Position numbers and translations under genes: made by a program. Under the pieces are notes generated by a model that was given only the letters and a program-made list of their open reading frames with translations, did not search any database and was not told where the DNA came from. Below are positions 35,633-45,352 of a stretch of 64,000 nucleotides of DNA, piece by piece. The DNA comes from Verrucomicrobiales bacterium (lineage in GTDB: Bacteria > Verrucomicrobiota > Verrucomicrobiia > Verrucomicrobiales > DEV007), in assembly GCA_029213265.1 (NCBI GenBank), contig JARGNG010000004.1, positions 124,001 through 188,000 of the forward strand, written 5' to 3'. Each line of letters starts with the position of its first letter. Within the stretch, counting starts at the first letter, position 1.

Positions 35633-36097
35633 ATGACTCTGATTCTCATCCTCAGCCTGGCAGGAATCGGGGCCATCCTTGCCGAACTCGTCCTCCCCGG
35701 CGGCATTCTCGGTGTCGTCGGAATTGGAATGCTCGTCGCAGCCGTGATCGTGACCTTTGTGAAATTCGGTGCGACAGCTGGAATCATTGCCACGGTCATC
35801 CTCATCGTATTCGGATTCGTCATCCTCGGATGGTGGATGAAGTATTTCCACCGGCTCCCGATCACGCGAAAACTGATCCTGAAAAATAAATCGGGAGCAG
35901 ACGAAGCACAGAACGAGAGGGAAAGTCTCGTGGGAAAAACCGGAGTGGCACTGACCGATCTGATGCCTTCCGGGAATGCCAAAATCGAGGGGAAGAAATT
36001 CGATGCCATCGCCGAAGCCGGTTCGATTGCGAAAGACGCAGAGATCACCGTGGTCGCGGTAAGGGGCCCCAGCGTTGTCGTGCGGACTCTTGACTGA
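35633..36097 (+). CDS. NfeD-like membrane protein
   Basis: A 154-residue protein with about three membrane helices in the first 75 residues (I-G-A-I-L-A-E-L-V-L-P-G-G-I-L-G-V-V-G) and a C-terminal OB-fold-type beta domain starting at L-V-G-K-T-G-V-A-L-T-D-L. This matches short NfeD proteins, which usually pair with an SPFH/flotillin protein in membrane-quality control. No SPFH gene is adjacent. It starts 42 bases after secA. Confidence 0.85.
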   Translation: MTLILILSLAGIGAILAELVLPGGILGVVGIGMLVAAVIVTFVKFGATAGIIATVILIVFGFVILGWWMKYFHRLPITRKLILKNKSGADEAQNERESLVGKTGVALTDLMPSGNAKIEGKKFDAIAEAGSIAKDAEITVVAVRGPSVVVRTLD

Positions 36098-36125
36098 GTT
36101 ACCGCTTTTTGCCAAACTGGGCCCC

Positions 36126-36257
36126 ATGAAAAAAGCAGATCCCATCGTAGCCCTCGTCGCCGGAGTCATTCTCTTCTTCGTTTCTGCCGAGCTCGCCAAA
36201 ACCGTCATCGCCGTCTACCTGATCGTGATCGGCGTACTGGGGCTACTCAAGAAATAG
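36126..36257 (+). CDS. Small DUF3096-like membrane protein
   Basis: The ATG at 36126 gives 43 residues: M-K-K-A-D-P-I-V-A-L-V-A-G followed by two hydrophobic helices ending V-L-G-L-L-K-K. The pattern resembles the small DUF3096 family. It lies 28 bases after nfeD and 15 before hemW in the same orientation. The function is unknown. Confidence 0.65.
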   Translation: MKKADPIVALVAGVILFFVSAELAKTVIAVYLIVIGVLGLLKK

Positions 36258-36272
36258 TCTCTCCACGCTTCC

Positions 36273-37361
36273 TTGCATCTCTACGTCCACATCCCCTTCT
36301 GCCACCACATCTGCCCCTACTGCGGATTCTACAAGCACAAGCCGGGCGCGCTGGCCAATGCGGACTTCGTAAGGGCCATTCTGGCCGAGGCGGAAAGAAG
36401 GACTACCGCGGAGAAGACGCCCTTTCAGACCGTCTACTTCGGCGGAGGCACTCCCAGTCTTCTCTCGAAGGCTCATCTTCGAACCCTCTGCGAAGGACTT
36501 GCCGAAAGATTCGATCTATCCTCTGTTCGCGAATGGACGCTCGAAGCCAACCCGGCCACCTTTGACATAGAGAAAGCGGCACTAATGCGTGATTTCGGAG
36601 TGACGCGTATCAGCCTCGGTGTGCAATCCTTCCACTCGGAAACCCTCGCCACCCTTGGGCGCGATCACTCCCCTGCCGAAGCCATCGGAGCCTTCGAAAC
36701 ACTCCGTGCGGCCGGTTTCGAAAACATCAGCGTCGACCTCATGTTTTCCATTCCCGGCCAAGCGGCGAAAACCTGGTCCTCCGATCTGGAGCAGGCCATC
36801 GCGCTGCAGCCCAATCACATTTCGGCCTACAATCTCACCTACGAAGAGGATACCGAATTCCTGACGAGGCATCAATCCGGCGAGCTGGATGGAAACGAAG
36901 ACCGGGACGCGGATCTTTTCTACCATGCGATCGACCTCCTCGAATCACACGGGTTCCACCACTACGAGATCTCGAACTACGCCCTTCCCGGGTTCGAGTC
37001 GCAGCATAACCGGGCCTACTGGGCTGGAGCGGACTACCTGGGTCTCGGGCCAGGCGCCGTTTCCACCCTCCACGGGGAGCGTTCGAAAACCCTCGCCGAC
37101 ACAGCCGCCTATGTGAGAGCAGCCCTCTCCGGTCTCGATACCCGAACCGACATTGAGGCTCTTTCCCCGGAAGATCTCCGCATTGAGCGGATCGCCCTCC
37201 AGCTTCGCACCCGCGAAGGAATTGCCACCGGGTTACTTCCCTCACGCAACCCTGTTGAGTCCCTCATTCAACAAGGTTTGATCACCGAATCGGATGGGCA
37301 AATCCGGCTCACGCGGGAAGGCAAAGCGCTTGCCGACCCGATCGCGGCTGCGCTAGTGTAA
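36273..37361 (+). CDS. hemW: HemW-like radical SAM protein
   Basis: A 362-residue radical SAM protein. The cluster motif is C-H-H-I-C-P-Y-C (C-x3-C-x2-C) in the first 20 residues, followed by Y-F-G-G-G-T-P-S, which binds SAM. The C-terminal HemW domain has the typical R-E-G-I. HemW is a heme chaperone related to oxygen-independent coproporphyrinogen oxidase HemN, but lacks its extra N-terminal region; the length fits HemW. The start is a TTG at 36273, since the conserved L-Y-V-H-I-P-F-C begins right after it. The ppk2 gene follows after 4 bases. Confidence 0.9.
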   Translation: MHLYVHIPFCHHICPYCGFYKHKPGALANADFVRAILAEAERRTTAEKTPFQTVYFGGGTPSLLSKAHLRTLCEGLAERFDLSSVREWTLEANPATFDIEKAALMRDFGVTRISLGVQSFHSETLATLGRDHSPAEAIGAFETLRAAGFENISVDLMFSIPGQAAKTWSSDLEQAIALQPNHISAYNLTYEEDTEFLTRHQSGELDGNEDRDADLFYHAIDLLESHGFHHYEISNYALPGFESQHNRAYWAGADYLGLGPGAVSTLHGERSKTLADTAAYVRAALSGLDTRTDIEALSPEDLRIERIALQLRTREGIATGLLPSRNPVESLIQQGLITESDGQIRLTREGKALADPIAAALV

Positions 37362-37365
37362 ATAC

Positions 37366-38193
37366 ATGTCAGACCTTTCCCTCTCCGACCATCCTTTCCG
37401 GATTCGCCCCGGCCAGAAACTCGACCTTCCCTCCTTCCCCACCAGGGATGAAGAGATTTTCTCTATCGGCAAGAAGCAGGGAAAGGATCTCATGAAGAAG
37501 TTCGCACTGCAAATCGATGAGCTGCAGGAGTTGCTCTACGCCGAGGGAAAGCAACGGCTCCTTATCGTGTTTCAGGCGATGGACACCGGCGGGAAAGACG
37601 GCACGATCCGCAGCGTCTTTGAAAAAATGGATCCCCAGGGAATTCGCGTGGCCTCCTTCAAGCGTCCCATTTCGCTGGAACTTGCCCACGACTATCTCTG
37701 GCGCGTCCATCCGCACGTCCCCGGAAACGGCCAGGTCACCATCTTCAACCGCAGTCACTACGAGGACATTCTCGCTGTGCGGGTCCGCGAGATCTTCCCA
37801 GAGTCACGATGGTCAAAACGCTATGACCACATCGTCAACTTCGAGCAGATGCTTGCCGATGAAGGCACCACCATCATCAAGATATTTCTCCATGTTTCCA
37901 AAGAAGAGCAAAAAGAGCGCCTTCAGTCCCGCCTCGACGAGCCGGAAAAGAACTGGAAGTTCAATCCCGGCGATCTCGATGACCGCGCCCTCTGGGACAA
38001 ATTTATGGAAGCCTACTCCGATGTCCTTTCACGGACGAGCACGGAGGATTCCCCCTGGTATATCATTCCGGCCGACCGCAAGTGGTATCGGAATCTGCTC
38101 GTCGCCGATATCCTCATCAAGACGCTCCAGGGCTTGAATATGGAATACCCCGGGATCGACTACGATCCAAAGTCCGTTACCATCGCAGACTAA
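37366..38193 (+). CDS. ppk2: Polyphosphate kinase 2 family protein
   Basis: A 275-residue PPK2 with a Walker A-type loop in D-T-G-G-K-D-G-T, followed by K-R-P and the Walker B-type F-N-R-S-H-Y-E-D. These enzymes use polyphosphate to phosphorylate nucleotides. The single-domain length and motif sequence fit the class that acts on AMP, ADP or GDP; the exact class cannot be decided by eye. It lies between hemW (4 bases) and the sulfatase (9 bases) in the same orientation. Confidence 0.92.
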   Translation: MSDLSLSDHPFRIRPGQKLDLPSFPTRDEEIFSIGKKQGKDLMKKFALQIDELQELLYAEGKQRLLIVFQAMDTGGKDGTIRSVFEKMDPQGIRVASFKRPISLELAHDYLWRVHPHVPGNGQVTIFNRSHYEDILAVRVREIFPESRWSKRYDHIVNFEQMLADEGTTIIKIFLHVSKEEQKERLQSRLDEPEKNWKFNPGDLDDRALWDKFMEAYSDVLSRTSTEDSPWYIIPADRKWYRNLLVADILIKTLQGLNMEYPGIDYDPKSVTIAD

Positions 38194-38202
38194 TCTTTTT
38201 CT

Positions 38203-39774
38203 ATGAAGCGTTTCTTTACGATTCTACTTTCCCTTTTCGCCACCTCGGTCTTTGCTGCCGATCGTCCCAACATTCTCTTCGCGATCTCCGATGACCAGTC
38301 CTGGCCGCATGCCGGAGCATATGGAACGAACTGGGTCAAGACACCCGGATTCGACCGCGTCGCACGGGAAGGCTTGCTGTTTCGTCAGGCTTTTACTCCC
38401 AATGCCAAATGCGCTCCGAGTCGGGCTTGCATTCTAACAGGACGTCCTTCCTGGCAATTGGAAGATGCCGGCAATCACATGCCCTTCTTTCCTCAGAAAT
38501 TTCCCGGCTACGTCGAAGCTCTCGACCGGAAGGGCGGCTACTACGTCGGATACACCGGTAAAGGCTGGGCTCCCGGCAAGGCTCTCGACGCGGAGGGCAA
38601 GCCGCGGCAACTCACCGGCAAGGCCTACCAAAAGCACAAGGCGAAACCGCCCGCAGCGAAGATATCGAGCAACGACTACGCCCGGAATTTTGAAGACTTT
38701 CTTGCCGATGCGGAAGATTCCGGAAAGCCCTGGTGTTTCTGGTACGGAGCGACCGAGCCCCACCGCGCCTACGAATACGAAGCGGGAGTCAAGAAGGGCG
38801 GCAAGAGGCTGGAGGACATTGACCGGGTTCCCTCTTTCTGGCCGGACAATGAAATCATCCGGAATGACATGCTTGACTACGCCTTTGAGATCGAACATTT
38901 CGATCATCATCTCGTCCGTATCATCGAGATGTTGGAAAAGAGCGACCAGCTCAACAATACTCTCATCGTCGTGACGTCCGACAACGGGATGCCCTTTCCC
39001 CGCGTCAAAGGAAACGCTTATCTCTACGCCAACCACCTGCCTCTCGCGATCATGTGGAAGGAGGGAATTCAGAAACCGGGCCGGAAGATTGATGACTTTG
39101 TCAGTTTTATCGATTTCGCTCCCACCTTCCTCGAAGTCGCCAGGCTGGCTCCGGAAAATTCCACGATGGCTTCCCTGACCGGGAAAAGCCTCGTCCCGAT
39201 TTTCCAGTCCGAAAAGGAAGGTCGCATCATTGCGGAGCGGGATCATGTTCTCATTGGAAAGGAGCGCCACGATGCAGGGCGGCCCAACGACTGGGGCTAT
39301 CCCATCCGGGGAATCGTCACGGACGAATGGCTCTACCTGCGCAACTACGAGCCGGACCGCTGGCCGGCCGGGGATCCCGTAACCGGGTATCTGAATACCG
39401 ACGGCAGTCCCACCAAGACCTGGATTCTCGAAGCCCGGAGAAAGGGAGAGAACTCCCACTACTGGGACATGAATTTCGGCAAACTGCCGGAAGAGGAATT
39501 CTACCAACTCCAAACCGATCCTGACAACGTCACCAATCTAGCCAACGAAGAAGAGCATCAGGAAGCCAAAGAGAAACTGGCGCAACAAATGAGGGAGGAA
39601 CTACTCCAGCAGGAAGACCCGCGAATGGATGGCAAGGGCTCAATCTTTGACAACTATCCGATCTCCACCGACTCCTCGAAATTCTACGAGCGATTTATGA
39701 AGGGAGAACCCACAAAAGCTGGATGGGTCAATCCCGGAGATTTTGAAAAAGAAAACCCGAAAGACGATCAATGA
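38203..39774 (+). CDS. Exported sulfatase
   Basis: A 523-residue type I sulfatase with a signal peptide ([16 protein letters not shown]). The metal site begins in A-I-S-D-D-Q-S. The active-site motif [12 protein letters not shown] has Cys70, which the formylglycine-generating enzyme would oxidise. The D-N-G-M-P metal ligand site is near residue 262. The overall order resembles N-sulfoglucosamine sulfohydrolase-like members acting on sulfated polysaccharides, but the substrate cannot be read. Its stop overlaps the start of a PHP-domain gene by four bases. Confidence 0.93.
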   Translation: MKRFFTILLSLFATSVFAADRPNILFAISDDQSWPHAGAYGTNWVKTPGFDRVAREGLLFRQAFTPNAKCAPSRACILTGRPSWQLEDAGNHMPFFPQKFPGYVEALDRKGGYYVGYTGKGWAPGKALDAEGKPRQLTGKAYQKHKAKPPAAKISSNDYARNFEDFLADAEDSGKPWCFWYGATEPHRAYEYEAGVKKGGKRLEDIDRVPSFWPDNEIIRNDMLDYAFEIEHFDHHLVRIIEMLEKSDQLNNTLIVVTSDNGMPFPRVKGNAYLYANHLPLAIMWKEGIQKPGRKIDDFVSFIDFAPTFLEVARLAPENSTMASLTGKSLVPIFQSEKEGRIIAERDHVLIGKERHDAGRPNDWGYPIRGIVTDEWLYLRNYEPDRWPAGDPVTGYLNTDGSPTKTWILEARRKGENSHYWDMNFGKLPEEEFYQLQTDPDNVTNLANEEEHQEAKEKLAQQMREELLQQEDPRMDGKGSIFDNYPISTDSSKFYERFMKGEPTKAGWVNPGDFEKENPKDDQ

Positions 39775-41015
39775 CGAAACAAGTTATCTATCATTTACTT
39801 GCCGTTGCCCTGCCTATCTGCGCAACGCCACTCTCTGCCTTCGACTACGACACCAGTAACTGGTTCAAGGGAAACACCCACACCCATTCGCTTTGGAGTG
39901 ACGGAAATGACTTCCCCGAGATGATCATCGATTGGTACAAATCGAGAGACTACGACTTTCTCGCACTGACGGATCACAATGTGTTGCAGGTGGGCGAGAA
40001 GTGGATGGACCTGGAGGCGATCAAAAAACGCCAACGGGCCATCGGTCGGGATGCTGTCAGCAAATGCGAGGCACGCTTTGGAAAGGACTGGATTCAATGG
40101 AAAACCCAGGGGGACAAAAAGGGAATTATTCTGAAGACTCTCGACCATTGCCGCGAACAGTTTGAAGAGCCCGGAAAGTTCTATCTCCTTCCAGCCGAGG
40201 AAGTTTCCAACGGCGCCAAAGACAAGGCCCCGGTTCACATCAATGCCCTGAATATTCCGAAGGTCATTCCCGCAGTGAAGGACGGGACGGCTTCCGTGGC
40301 AGAAGTGATGGAACGCAGCTTTGCGATGATCGCAGAAGTCGAAAAGGAAAGCGGGCAACCCATCCTCGCCCATCTCAATCACCCGAATTTTCAGTGGGCC
40401 GTAACGGCGGATGATCTCGCGAAAGTGGCGATCGGTGGATACTTCGAAATTTACAACGGCCATCCCGGCATCAATCACCTCGGCGATGATACCCGTCCCG
40501 GTGATGAGCGGATCTGGGACATTGCCAACACCATTCGCATTGCCGAAATGGAAACTACTCCCCTCATGGGCGTTGCGACTGATGACTCTCACACCTACCA
40601 TGGGGGCGATGTGTCCCCCGGTCGTGGATGGGTCGTCGTGGGAGCGGATAAACTGGGAGGCGACGCCATTGTCGAAGCGATGCGTGAAGGTAAGTTTTAC
40701 GCTAGCAGCGGAATCGAACTCGGGAGAATCGCCTTCGACAAGGACTCCGGACTTCTCACGGTAGCTGCTAAACCGGAGGAAGGCGTGGAGTATACCTTTG
40801 AATTTATCGGCACCCGTAAGGGATATGACGCCTCGGCAGCCGATACAGGAATCGGTGAGGTTTTTCTATCGTCGACCGGCAACTCTGCTGCCTTCCAGAT
40901 TCCCGGGGATGCCCTCTACATGCGTGTCACCGTTACCTCCTCGAAGCGGCACCCGAATCCGTCCTACACGGACCAGAAGGAGCAGGCCTGGATTCAGCCC
41001 GTTGGATGGAAGTAG
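39771..41015 (+). CDS. Exported PHP-domain metal-dependent hydrolase
   Basis: A 414-residue protein with a signal peptide ([11 protein letters not shown]). Its PHP domain begins with [12 protein letters not shown] and continues with F-L-A-L-T-D-H-N, both metal-binding motifs, and more ligands in L-A-H-L-N-H-P-N and A-T-D-D-S-H. A small beta domain closes the protein. PHP proteins hydrolyse phosphoesters, but exported ones near sulfatases may act on other esters. It is translation-coupled to the sulfatase, suggesting a common polysaccharide or ester substrate. Confidence 0.88.
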   Translation: MTKQVIYHLLAVALPICATPLSAFDYDTSNWFKGNTHTHSLWSDGNDFPEMIIDWYKSRDYDFLALTDHNVLQVGEKWMDLEAIKKRQRAIGRDAVSKCEARFGKDWIQWKTQGDKKGIILKTLDHCREQFEEPGKFYLLPAEEVSNGAKDKAPVHINALNIPKVIPAVKDGTASVAEVMERSFAMIAEVEKESGQPILAHLNHPNFQWAVTADDLAKVAIGGYFEIYNGHPGINHLGDDTRPGDERIWDIANTIRIAEMETTPLMGVATDDSHTYHGGDVSPGRGWVVVGADKLGGDAIVEAMREGKFYASSGIELGRIAFDKDSGLLTVAAKPEEGVEYTFEFIGTRKGYDASAADTGIGEVFLSSTGNSAAFQIPGDALYMRVTVTSSKRHPNPSYTDQKEQAWIQPVGWK

Positions 41016-41054
41016 GCGGGGCGGCGCGGGGAAAGATCTCCCGGTCACTCAAAG

Positions 41055-42218
41055 CTACCATTTCGACTTCGCGAGCACCCGGAAGGAATAGTTGGGAACA
41101 GTGGGGTCGCTGCTAACGATTGTAATCAATCCGCGGCTCGTCTTTCTTCGGTAAGGAGCCCGGAATCGAACGCGAAAGCTGGTCGCGCCGTTTCCGAATA
41201 CGTACGCCGGCGTCCTCGACGCTACCGTGAATTGTCTTCCCCGGGCTCTCACCGCATCGATACCAAGCGGGGCTCCCTCAGACCTGTTCGCAATCACGAA
41301 ACTCCTCGATCGGGATCTACCACCCCAAATACGTCTCCCCCAGTTGGTCCGCTGCGAAATGGTTGGCCGGGGGGATCCGGGGGCAATGAGTGTGCCGGTT
41401 CCGAGCACCTCAATTTCGGGATCTTCATCAGCCGGCAGTGAGAGAAAGCTATCCAACCACGAGGCAAAGAATCCGACATTGGCATAGATTCCCACGGTTC
41501 TTCCCGCGCATCCCGCTCCGAAACTGGTAACCCCGAGCAGGAGCGGCTCTCCCCCGGGCCCGTCGAATGAGAAGAGAGGCCCCCCGCTGTCGCCCTGACA
41601 GGTATCTTTCCCCGGACCGGATGCTGCCAGGTGCATGCTGCTAATGTTACTGCCGAACTGTCTGCGTGCCGTAGAGAGCGGTTTGATGGATAGATCGACC
41701 CGTTGCAGAATCTCCGGGTAGGCGGGGCGCCGCCTCGTGTCGCCCCATCCAATTGCCTCGACTGCGGTGTTGGCGGCGACATTGGAAGAGGTGCCATAGA
41801 GGACAGGAGTAACATTGGTAACCGGCGATTCCAGCAGCAGCAGGGCGATATCGTTGAGCAGATTTCCGTCTCGATCCTCACGATAGCCGGGGTGCCGAAA
41901 GATCGCTTTTACAGTCCGATATTCCCCTCCCGATGTGTCGGTCAAATCGACAATATTGAACCATACTCCGAGTCCTCGAGCCGACTCGCCCTCGACACAG
42001 TGGGCAGCCGTCACGACCCAGGATTCGTGAATCAAGGCTCCACCGCAAAACTGGGAGTTGAAGACGTCCGGGTTTCCCCGGTTCACGAGGGCGGCCATCC
42101 AGGGATACTGTCCCGGCGAAGCATTGGTTCCTCCCACGATCTTGCTTTGGCTGTAGGCAGAAGTCGTGAAGGCGACGGAAAAGAGAAGTGCCAAACAGGC
42201 TTTACTTGGGAGGGTCAT
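41055..42218 (-). CDS. Secreted trypsin-like serine protease with C-terminal accessory domain
   Basis: A 387-residue preproprotein. After a signal peptide ending near A-Y-S-Q, the sequence K-I-V-G-G is the classic zymogen activation site. The catalytic triad is visible in T-A-A-H-C, N-D-I-A-L-L and G-D-S-G-G-P, and the Asp in K-D-T-C-Q-G-D matches the trypsin specificity residue, so cleavage after Lys/Arg is expected. Paired Cys residues suggest disulfides. From about residue 275 a beta domain starting E-I-E-V-L-G-T-G resembles choice-of-anchor D-type domains and may attach the protease to the surface. It stands alone. Confidence 0.92.
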   Translation of the reverse strand: MTLPSKACLALLFSVAFTTSAYSQSKIVGGTNASPGQYPWMAALVNRGNPDVFNSQFCGGALIHESWVVTAAHCVEGESARGLGVWFNIVDLTDTSGGEYRTVKAIFRHPGYREDRDGNLLNDIALLLLESPVTNVTPVLYGTSSNVAANTAVEAIGWGDTRRRPAYPEILQRVDLSIKPLSTARRQFGSNISSMHLAASGPGKDTCQGDSGGPLFSFDGPGGEPLLLGVTSFGAGCAGRTVGIYANVGFFASWLDSFLSLPADEDPEIEVLGTGTLIAPGSPRPTISQRTNWGRRIWGGRSRSRSFVIANRSEGAPLGIDAVRARGRQFTVASRTPAYVFGNGATSFRVRFRAPYRRKTSRGLITIVSSDPTVPNYSFRVLAKSKW

Positions 42219-42329
42219 TGGGGATCGGGAAAATGGGAGGGACTATTACGAAAGAAAGAACGATTCAGGATGCCATACCTTATAGTGTTTCACGTATTTC
42301 CCTCCGCTCTCAGGTGCCCTGGTTTCGAG

Positions 42330-43463
42330 CTACCCGCTCCGGCCGATCATTCGCCGCAAGGCGGCTCGATCCAGTTTTCCGATCCCGGTTCGGGGGAGTT
42401 GCGGGACAAGCTCGACAAGACGAACCGCCTCAATCCGGTCGAGCCGTTGGTTGAGCGATTTCAGAAAGTCACCGGCATCCCCGGCCGACTCTTCGACCAC
42501 TGCGACCAGTTCATTTCCCCTCCTCAAATTCGGAACGGCCAGCACCGCAGCCCCGGCCCCGCGCTCCTGCGCCAGGGCGGACGCAACGGCCTCCACTTTG
42601 CCAATGGAAACCAATTCCCCGGAAACCTTCACCAAATCGTCCGCTCTCCCGAGAAAGCGCAATTTTCCATCTCTCAGTTCGCATCGATCCCCGGTGGTAA
42701 ACCACCCTTGAGCCCCCGGAGCCATTTCAAACCGCCAGTTCCCGACCTCTCGAAAGGCGTAGCCGGAAAAGAGCGCGTCCCCGGAAATCTCGAGACGCCC
42801 GTCCTTCCCAACGCGGGCTTTCCAACCCGGAATGAGAGGGAGCCAATCGATCTCCGTTCCCGTCGCCGTGGCAATTTGCGAACCGGCTTCCGTCATGCCA
42901 TAGCTGACCCGAATGGGCCACCCCAGTTCGCGGCCGGCGGAAATCAGGGACGGATCCATTCTTCCTCCTCCAAGGAGAACACAACGGAGGGAGTCCGGCG
43001 CGACCACCTGATGCGAAACGAGGTCGTGCAGATGAGTCGGCGTCATGGAAGTTTGCGTGACCCGGTGCTCCTGAATCAATTCGGCGAACCATTGCCCTTT
43101 CCGATCCCACTTCCGATGCGAAGCGTCGATGACCTCTCCACCGGTGAGAAAGGCACGCGCGAAAACCCCGATACCTCCGACATGAAATCCTGACAATCCC
43201 GCCAGACTGACATCCGCGCTCGTCATACCGCAGTGCTCCACGACCGCTTTCGCCGAGGCGAGCAGAGCCTTTTTCGCGAGCACAACGAACTTGAAATCCC
43301 CTGTCGAGCCGGAAGTGGCAAGCACCACCGAACTGGAAAGGCCGCAGGATTCACGCAAAAACTCAACCAGCCCGGCAGCTTCCACTGTCCGTTGTGGATT
43401 CAACCGGAGATCGATCGTGTCAGAGCTCCAGTAGTCGGAGGATGTCAGTTCAGGCGTTTCCAC
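42330..43463 (-). CDS. menE: O-succinylbenzoate-CoA ligase
   Basis: A 377-residue adenylate-forming enzyme. The P-loop T-S-G-S-T-G is near residue 50, Y-G-M-T-E-A-G follows, and T-G-D-R-C with G-R-A-D-D-L-V-K-V-S-G-E forms the hinge. The catalytic Lys is in G-I-G-K-L-D-R near the end. It is shorter than most MenE proteins (about 450), lacking much of the N-terminal region. It activates o-succinylbenzoate in menaquinone synthesis. The GTG start lies 19 bases inside the end of menC. It is the last gene of the men cluster. Confidence 0.88.
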   Translation of the reverse strand: METPELTSSDYWSSDTIDLRLNPQRTVEAAGLVEFLRESCGLSSSVVLATSGSTGDFKFVVLAKKALLASAKAVVEHCGMTSADVSLAGLSGFHVGGIGVFARAFLTGGEVIDASHRKWDRKGQWFAELIQEHRVTQTSMTPTHLHDLVSHQVVAPDSLRCVLLGGGRMDPSLISAGRELGWPIRVSYGMTEAGSQIATATGTEIDWLPLIPGWKARVGKDGRLEISGDALFSGYAFREVGNWRFEMAPGAQGWFTTGDRCELRDGKLRFLGRADDLVKVSGELVSIGKVEAVASALAQERGAGAAVLAVPNLRRGNELVAVVEESAGDAGDFLKSLNQRLDRIEAVRLVELVPQLPRTGIGKLDRAALRRMIGRSG

Positions 43464-44368
43464 GGCAGTTTTTCTAACAAATCATCAAATCCCAATCCGG
43501 TCCCCTCCACCGGCAGTAACCGGGGACCGTCGGTGCGGATGCGCTCGAAGAACTCATCGTCTTCAAAGCAGCGGTGGGTCAAGAGTCCGCACGGAAGCCG
43601 TTGCGCGTTGGTCTCTCCTCCGTATGCCACCGTCGCAACATACGCCGCAAACATCTGCCCGATGGCGTGATCCATATACGAGGTGATCAAATATTTCGAA
43701 TCCGGGACAGCGGGCCAATCAGGTCGAGCCGGTTTCATGACAAGCACATCTCCCTGCCGCAACCTCTGCGCGGGATCCCGATCCACCGCAATCGGAACCA
43801 GGGCATGTCGCAAGGGTTCCCAACCGGATTCACCATATGCTTCGGGGTCTTCCACGAAGTCAATCGCCGCACGTTCTTCCCACGTGAGTTCGTTCCAAAA
43901 CTCCAAAAACCCTCCCGCCGGAAGACACTCGTTGAAGTCCAGGCGAATCTGAAACCCGGCTGCCATCCAATCCCCCATGATCTTTCGCGTGAGCTTAAGA
44001 TCCCCGGTTCCCTTGATTTTTGCGAAAGCGAATCCCTCCTCCCTCGCGAATTCCGGATCATCTCCCGGACGCACCAGCCAGTGACTGGTTGGAATCCGGC
44101 AGCCGGCAATCCCCACCTGCACTTCGCGAAGCTGCTCATCGCATTCGGCGCATTGCTTCGCTCCCTCAATCAGAGGCGTCTCTCTCCCCTCAGAAAGGAT
44201 CTTCAACTGCGCATCGAGAGGAGCATCGCCCAATTCCGGCCAGGGATGGAGGCAACCGTGGCCCTCCCCGATCTTGATGAGCGCTCCCTCGTGCTCGGTC
44301 CGGATGCTGGCGGCATTGAGATGAGACCGACTTCGCAAGGTGTAACGCCAGTAGTAGATCGGTTTCAT
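43445..44368 (-). CDS. menC: O-succinylbenzoate synthase
   Basis: A 307-residue enolase-superfamily enzyme. The catalytic Lys pair is in F-A-K-I-K-G-T. Metal ligands follow in R-L-D-F-N-E, F-V-E-D-P and A-V-D-R-D, and the opposing catalytic Lys is in V-M-K-P-A. It dehydrates the MenH product to o-succinylbenzoate. The ATG overlaps the menA stop by four bases, so translation is coupled. Sequence similarity outside the catalytic residues looks low, as is normal for MenC. Confidence 0.88.
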   Translation of the reverse strand: MKPIYYWRYTLRSRSHLNAASIRTEHEGALIKIGEGHGCLHPWPELGDAPLDAQLKILSEGRETPLIEGAKQCAECDEQLREVQVGIAGCRIPTSHWLVRPGDDPEFAREEGFAFAKIKGTGDLKLTRKIMGDWMAAGFQIRLDFNECLPAGGFLEFWNELTWEERAAIDFVEDPEAYGESGWEPLRHALVPIAVDRDPAQRLRQGDVLVMKPARPDWPAVPDSKYLITSYMDHAIGQMFAAYVATVAYGGETNAQRLPCGLLTHRCFEDDEFFERIRTDGPRLLPVEGTGLGFDDLLEKLPWKRLN

Positions 44369-45255
44369 TTTCCGGCAGCGATCAATGAAACGGTCAATCC
44401 AAAAAGGAGTAACTGCAGCGCTCCCAGTGCGAGGAAACGATTGTATCTCTGCGAGGGCTCAAACTGAATGACGCTCCTGACAATGACAACTCCCGCGCCG
44501 ATTCCGGCCCCAAAGGCAATGCGCGAAAAGAGCCCTTCCGGCATCGCCCAACCCAGCGAATACCATTGGAGAAGAACCGGGACAAAGCAGAACAGCGCGA
44601 TTTCCCACCGGGCGAAAGTTTTCCCGAAACGCACTGCCAGGGTTTTCTTCTCCGTTTGGCGATCCTCTTCGATGTCGCGCAGATTATTGATCGCAATCAG
44701 GACACAGGAATAGAAGCCGCACTGCAATCCGAGAATCCAGATCGCACCACCTCCGAGTTCCCCCGACTGCACAAAATAAGAGCCTAACACCGCAACAAAC
44801 CCGAAGAACAGAATGACGAACAACTCGCCCATTCCCCGATAGGCCAGGGGAAAGGGACCTCCGGTATAGCCATAGGCAAAATAGATCGAAACCAATCCAA
44901 TCGCTACAACCGGCCATCCTCTCTCCAGCACCATGGGAAGAGAAATAAGGGCGGCAAGCACGCAAAAGCCGAGGGCACCCCTCATCACTGCCCGGGAAGA
45001 AAGCAGACCCGATGCCGTCACCCGCGTCGGCCCGAGACGGTCCCCGGTATCGGCGCCCTTTTTGTGATCTATCGCATCGTTGAACAGATTGGTTGCGATT
45101 TGAATACCCAGGCAACTCGCGAGGGTGCACCAGAACAGAATCCACGAACCCGAGCCCGGATCACCGTCGAGAAGTCGAGGCATCGCCCCCACCCACACCG
45201 GAATGACGGCGGCGGGCAGGGTCTTCGGTCGGGCCGCGAGAATCCAGGCTTTCAT
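44365..45255 (-). CDS. menA: 1,4-dihydroxy-2-naphthoate polyprenyltransferase
   Basis: A 296-residue integral membrane prenyltransferase of the UbiA superfamily with about eight or nine helices. The first Asp-rich motif is N-L-F-N-D-A-I-D-H and the second is N-N-L-R-D-I-E-E-D-R; both bind the prenyl diphosphate through magnesium. It attaches the isoprenoid chain to dihydroxynaphthoate. A 97-base gap separates it from menB upstream, and it overlaps menC downstream. Confidence 0.93.
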   Translation of the reverse strand: MKAWILAARPKTLPAAVIPVWVGAMPRLLDGDPGSGSWILFWCTLASCLGIQIATNLFNDAIDHKKGADTGDRLGPTRVTASGLLSSRAVMRGALGFCVLAALISLPMVLERGWPVVAIGLVSIYFAYGYTGGPFPLAYRGMGELFVILFFGFVAVLGSYFVQSGELGGGAIWILGLQCGFYSCVLIAINNLRDIEEDRQTEKKTLAVRFGKTFARWEIALFCFVPVLLQWYSLGWAMPEGLFSRIAFGAGIGAGVVIVRSVIQFEPSQRYNRFLALGALQLLLFGLTVSLIAAGK

Positions 45256-45352
45256 AAACTCCTTATCATTTTCCCCAATCCGTTTCCCTTTCTCCAGCCC
45301 GTTCTCTCGTCGAAAGGGGATGAAGACTCAGACCATGAGGTGGACCGATGTC

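Noticed and set aside
34799..36208. 469-residue antisense open frame over the end of secA and nfeD
   Set aside because: Overlies well-supported genes, with no motif or signal of its own.
42286..42295. TGTTTCACGT, which matches the left half of the parS consensus
   Set aside because: The right half is not present (ATTTCC instead of GAAACA), and a 10-base match by chance in a window this size is not rare. Not called as a parS site.
41703..43193. 496-residue open frame opposite the protease and menE
   Set aside because: Crosses two supported genes and the gap between them; its translation is Pro/Arg/Ser-rich without a domain.
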